Shown: positions 61,955-64,000 of the stretch, in pieces
How the letters are laid out: every line of letters begins with the position of its first letter
Position numbering within the stretch: the first letter of the stretch is position 1
Origin: an uncultured bacterium
GTDB lineage: Bacteria; Myxococcota_A; Polyangia; Polyangiales; Houyiibacteriaceae
DNA: 64,000 bases
Direction: 5' to 3'
NCBI GenBank assembly: GCA_938024995.1
Contig: CALJDU010000012.1
Coordinates: forward strand, 1 to 64,000
Notes under the pieces: generated by a model
Seen by the model: the letters and a program-made list of their open reading frames with translations, nothing else
Told to the model about the DNA's origin: nothing
The model's database searches: none
Translations under genes and position numbers: made by a program

Positions 61955-62536
61955 CTACAGCGGCGACCGCGAGAGCGTCTCGATCGTCAGCTCATACCCC
62001 AGCCACTCGTTCGTGATCGTGATCTGCTCGGGCGCGACGTGTTCCTCGTACGGCGCGGAGTACCGCACCGTGATCACGCCTGCTTGATCGGCCCGCGTAA
62101 AAACGCGCGAACGCTCGTTGGAGACAAGCGATTCGCCCTCATCGGCGACCGCTGGGAGCGCGAGCGCGCGGTAGACGTCGATCAAGACGAAGCGCGGCGG
62201 CACCGGTTGGGGCGCCTCGGTGAACGAGGTCACCTCGATCGCCGAACCGGTCTGCTCGATCGCGAAGACGCGGGTGTTGAACGGGGAGAGCGCGAGCAAG
62301 AGCAGCGTGTCTCCCCGCTTCTGCAGCACCAGATCGTATTGAAACGTCGCCGTCTCCCCGTCCGGCGTGCGGCCTTCGCCGACCAAGCGTTGGCGAAGCA
62401 TCACGTCCGGTCCAAGCTCGGACGCGGTCCCGACGCGACCTGGATACTCGATCGCGGCGACCGTCCGCGGACCACAGCCGAGCAGTGACCCCAGCGCGAC
62501 GCCGACGAGCAAAACCGCGAGCCTCCAAAATGTCAC
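61955..62536 (-). CDS. DUF3261-like lipoprotein
   Basis: 193 residues from a GTG at 62536, which overlaps the stop of the MMPL gene (GTGA). The lipobox reads SLLGC. The body has LRQRLVGEGRTPDGETATFQYDLVLQKRGDTLLLLALSPFNTRVFAIEQTG, matching DUF3261/LolA-like lipoproteins that occur beside MMPL exporters in aryl polyene and flexirubin clusters. It probably helps move the lipid-linked pigment toward the outer membrane. An ATG further upstream would lie inside the exporter and is not used. Confidence 0.85.
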   Translation of the reverse strand: MTFWRLAVLLVGVALGSLLGCGPRTVAAIEYPGRVGTASELGPDVMLRQRLVGEGRTPDGETATFQYDLVLQKRGDTLLLLALSPFNTRVFAIEQTGSAIEVTSFTEAPQPVPPRFVLIDVYRALALPAVADEGESLVSNERSRVFTRADQAGVITVRYSAPYEEHVAPEQITITNEWLGYELTIETLSRSPL

Positions 62537-64000
62537 GGGGCCCTCGTCAGCAGCGAGACACCGAGCGGCGCCAGCAACCACGCGAGCACCACCCCGATTC
62601 CGACGGTGACGCCGATGGCGTGAAGCGCCGGCTGCGATGAGAGCGCGAGGGTCCCGAAAGAGAGCGTCGTCGTGACGCACGCCGCAGCGATCCCGAGCAG
62701 GGTCGCCCGAAGGTGCTCACTGCTTTGGTCTCCCCCTGCGTGTTCCACGACGAAGATCCCGTAGTCGACCCCGATGCTCAGTACAAGCAGCAGCGCCACT
62801 AAATGAAGGAGCGTCACCGGGACGCCAAGGACGCCGAGACACCCGGTCGCCGCCGCGCCCGCGAGGAGCGCGGGGAGGTACGCGGCGAGCGCGGGGCGAA
62901 GCGCGCGGTAACGCGCGAGCACCAAGAGAAACACGAAGACGAGGCCCAGCAGCCCCATCTCGATCGCGCGAACACGGAACCCGCGATACGCGGCGTTCAA
63001 GAACGCGCGCTGTTCGAAGTAGCGCGCGCCTGGGACGCCTCGCACCGCGCGTTGAATCACATCCGCGTCCCCCGCGGTGACCAAGGTGAGGACCGCCGGT
63101 TGCTCCGCGACGGTCAGAAAGAACGGCGAGATCAATTGACCCAGCGCGGTCTGGTTCACGTCTTCGAGGCGGAGGGGATCAAACTCCCGCGCGAGCTCTT
63201 GCTGAAACGGCGCGAAGAGCTCTTCGCGGAAGCCCGCACGCGAAAGCGCCGCGAGCGTTCGCCGACCGAAGTCGTCACCGCTCATCCGCTCAAAACTGCG
63301 CCGCTGCGCCGCTTCCGACCAGAGGTAGGTGTGCACCGACTGCACCGCGACGCCATCTCGGTCCGCGAGCGCGAGCGCGACCTGATCGTTGATCGCGAGC
63401 GCGTCCTCGACCGTCTCTCCACGCGAGATGATCAACCGCCCCGCCGAGCCACCGCTGACGACCGCGCGGACCGCTTCATCTTCCGCCACGATCGCAGGAT
63501 CGCGTTCGTCCAAGGCGCTCACGTCATCGATGAAATCGAGGCGCGGGATCCCGACGAGCGCCAGCGTCACCGCCATGAGCCCGATCACCACGTGGGCCGT
63601 TGGTCGACGCGGAGACGCAAAGCGCGTGAGGCGCTCCGCGAGCCCGCGCACTGGCACCGAGATCTCGCTCGCTGGCAAGAGCGGAATCGCGACATAGCGA
63701 GTCGCGAAGAGCGCGGTGACCACGCCCGCGCACGCGAAGAGCGCGATCTGCCGAAGGCCTGGAAAGGCGGTGCCCGCGAGACCCAAGAGCCCCGCGACGG
63801 TCGTGCCCGCGCCCAGCGCCAAGCCAGGCCAGACCGCTCTGGTGAGCGCGACGCGATCGGCGGCGGGATCAAAGGCGTGATGACTGGCGACGTGGAGCGA
63901 GTAGTCCACGCACACGCCGATGAGCGCGGCCCCAAACGCGAGCGTGAGCCCGTGTACCGCGCCGAACGCCAGGGCGGTGGAGACCAAGGCGACCGCGAAG
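62533..64000 (-). CDS. MMPL/RND-type exporter (5' end beyond window)
   Basis: About 488 residues within the window; the frame is open through base 64000, so the N-terminal part is missing. Full-length relatives are about 750-800 residues. Two TM clusters bracket a periplasmic domain: TM helices near 1-110, then RIPxLDFIDDVSAL-like PRLDFIDDVSALDERDP, then a second cluster (VTLLHLVALLLVLSIGVDYGIFVVEH...) with the D-Y motif of MMPL proteins. It exports lipids or polyketides; here a pigment or aryl polyene ester is the best guess from the neighbours. Co-transcribed with the DUF3261 gene. Confidence 0.9.
   Translation of the reverse strand, partial: FAVALVSTALAFGAVHGLTLAFGAALIGVCVDYSLHVASHHAFDPAADRVALTRAVWPGLALGAGTTVAGLLGLAGTAFPGLRQIALFACAGVVTALFATRYVAIPLLPASEISVPVRGLAERLTRFASPRRPTAHVVIGLMAVTLALVGIPRLDFIDDVSALDERDPAIVAEDEAVRAVVSGGSAGRLIISRGETVEDALAINDQVALALADRDGVAVQSVHTYLWSEAAQRRSFERMSGDDFGRRTLAALSRAGFREELFAPFQQELAREFDPLRLEDVNQTALGQLISPFFLTVAEQPAVLTLVTAGDADVIQRAVRGVPGARYFEQRAFLNAAYRGFRVRAIEMGLLGLVFVFLLVLARYRALRPALAAYLPALLAGAAATGCLGVLGVPVTLLHLVALLLVLSIGVDYGIFVVEHAGGDQSSEHLRATLLGIAAACVTTTLSFGTLALSSQPALHAIGVTVGIGVVLAWLLAPLGVSLLTRAP

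Overview
The window looks like a chromosome segment from a high-GC member of the Myxococcota, probably a Polyangiales/Sandaracinus-like myxobacterium. This is an inference from several traits: very high GC with strong third-position GC bias, paralogous proteins with the TIGR02996 repeat-companion domain, a Ser/Thr kinase with a DUF4388-like tail, an AgmX/PglI-type C-terminal domain, many Asp- or Cys-rich lipoproteins, and an alternative complex III (ACIII) operon. I found no tRNA, rRNA, CRISPR array, transposase or prophage genes.

Region by region. 1-5056 (minus): two TIGR02996/leucine-rich proteins, an unknown protein, a thioredoxin-rhodanese fusion, and two small DNA-binding proteins (sigma-region-4-like and MerR-like) with a palindrome upstream. 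5257-11896 (plus): a small Cys-rich lipoprotein, a peptide ABC transporter (permease, binding lipoprotein, permease, no ATPase), a membrane/AgmX-type protein apparently split by two frameshifts, and a small membrane protein. 12007-17185: 3-methyladenine glycosylase, a GST with an operator-like inverted repeat next to a YafY/WYL regulator, a PPC-like protein, asnS and pgsA. 17348-26248: a large calcium-binding/VWA lipoprotein with a strong terminator, a three-gene membrane-lipid group (UPF0104-type and PAP2/IPC-synthase-like), and three lipoproteins.

26292-41998 (minus) is one tightly coupled respiratory operon: actA, actB, actC, actD, actE, actF, an unknown single-TM protein, sco, and caa3-type oxidase subunits II, I, III and IV. 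Several subunits carry unusual additions. ActE and oxidase subunit IV both end in OmpA-type peptidoglycan-binding domains. Subunit II has a Cys-rich insert inside its CuA domain. ActD starts with a long LEA-like/lysine-serine-rich extension. Five subunits carry His-rich stretches. Together these suggest a quinol-to-oxygen supercomplex anchored to the cell wall, and this is the most interesting system in the window.

42214-54980: a lipoprotein, a DUF4388 Ser/Thr kinase, a serA-hisZ-purA operon, a membrane-anchored nuclease-fold protein, an M15/DUF882 peptidase, a beta-propeller lipoprotein, a glutaredoxin/A-type-like/rhodanese fusion, and a Pro/Gln-repeat membrane protein. 55038-64000: an aryl-polyene-type fatty-acid-like pigment cluster (KS, chain-length factor, dehydratase, ketoreductase, second KS, flavin halogenase-like enzyme). 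It converges on a DUF3261 lipoprotein and an MMPL exporter cut by the window end. Between the two arms lies an odd rearranged segment: a duplicated 3' end of the halogenase-like gene, two hexamer-repeat blocks, a 26-bp inverted repeat and a four-helix-bundle gene.
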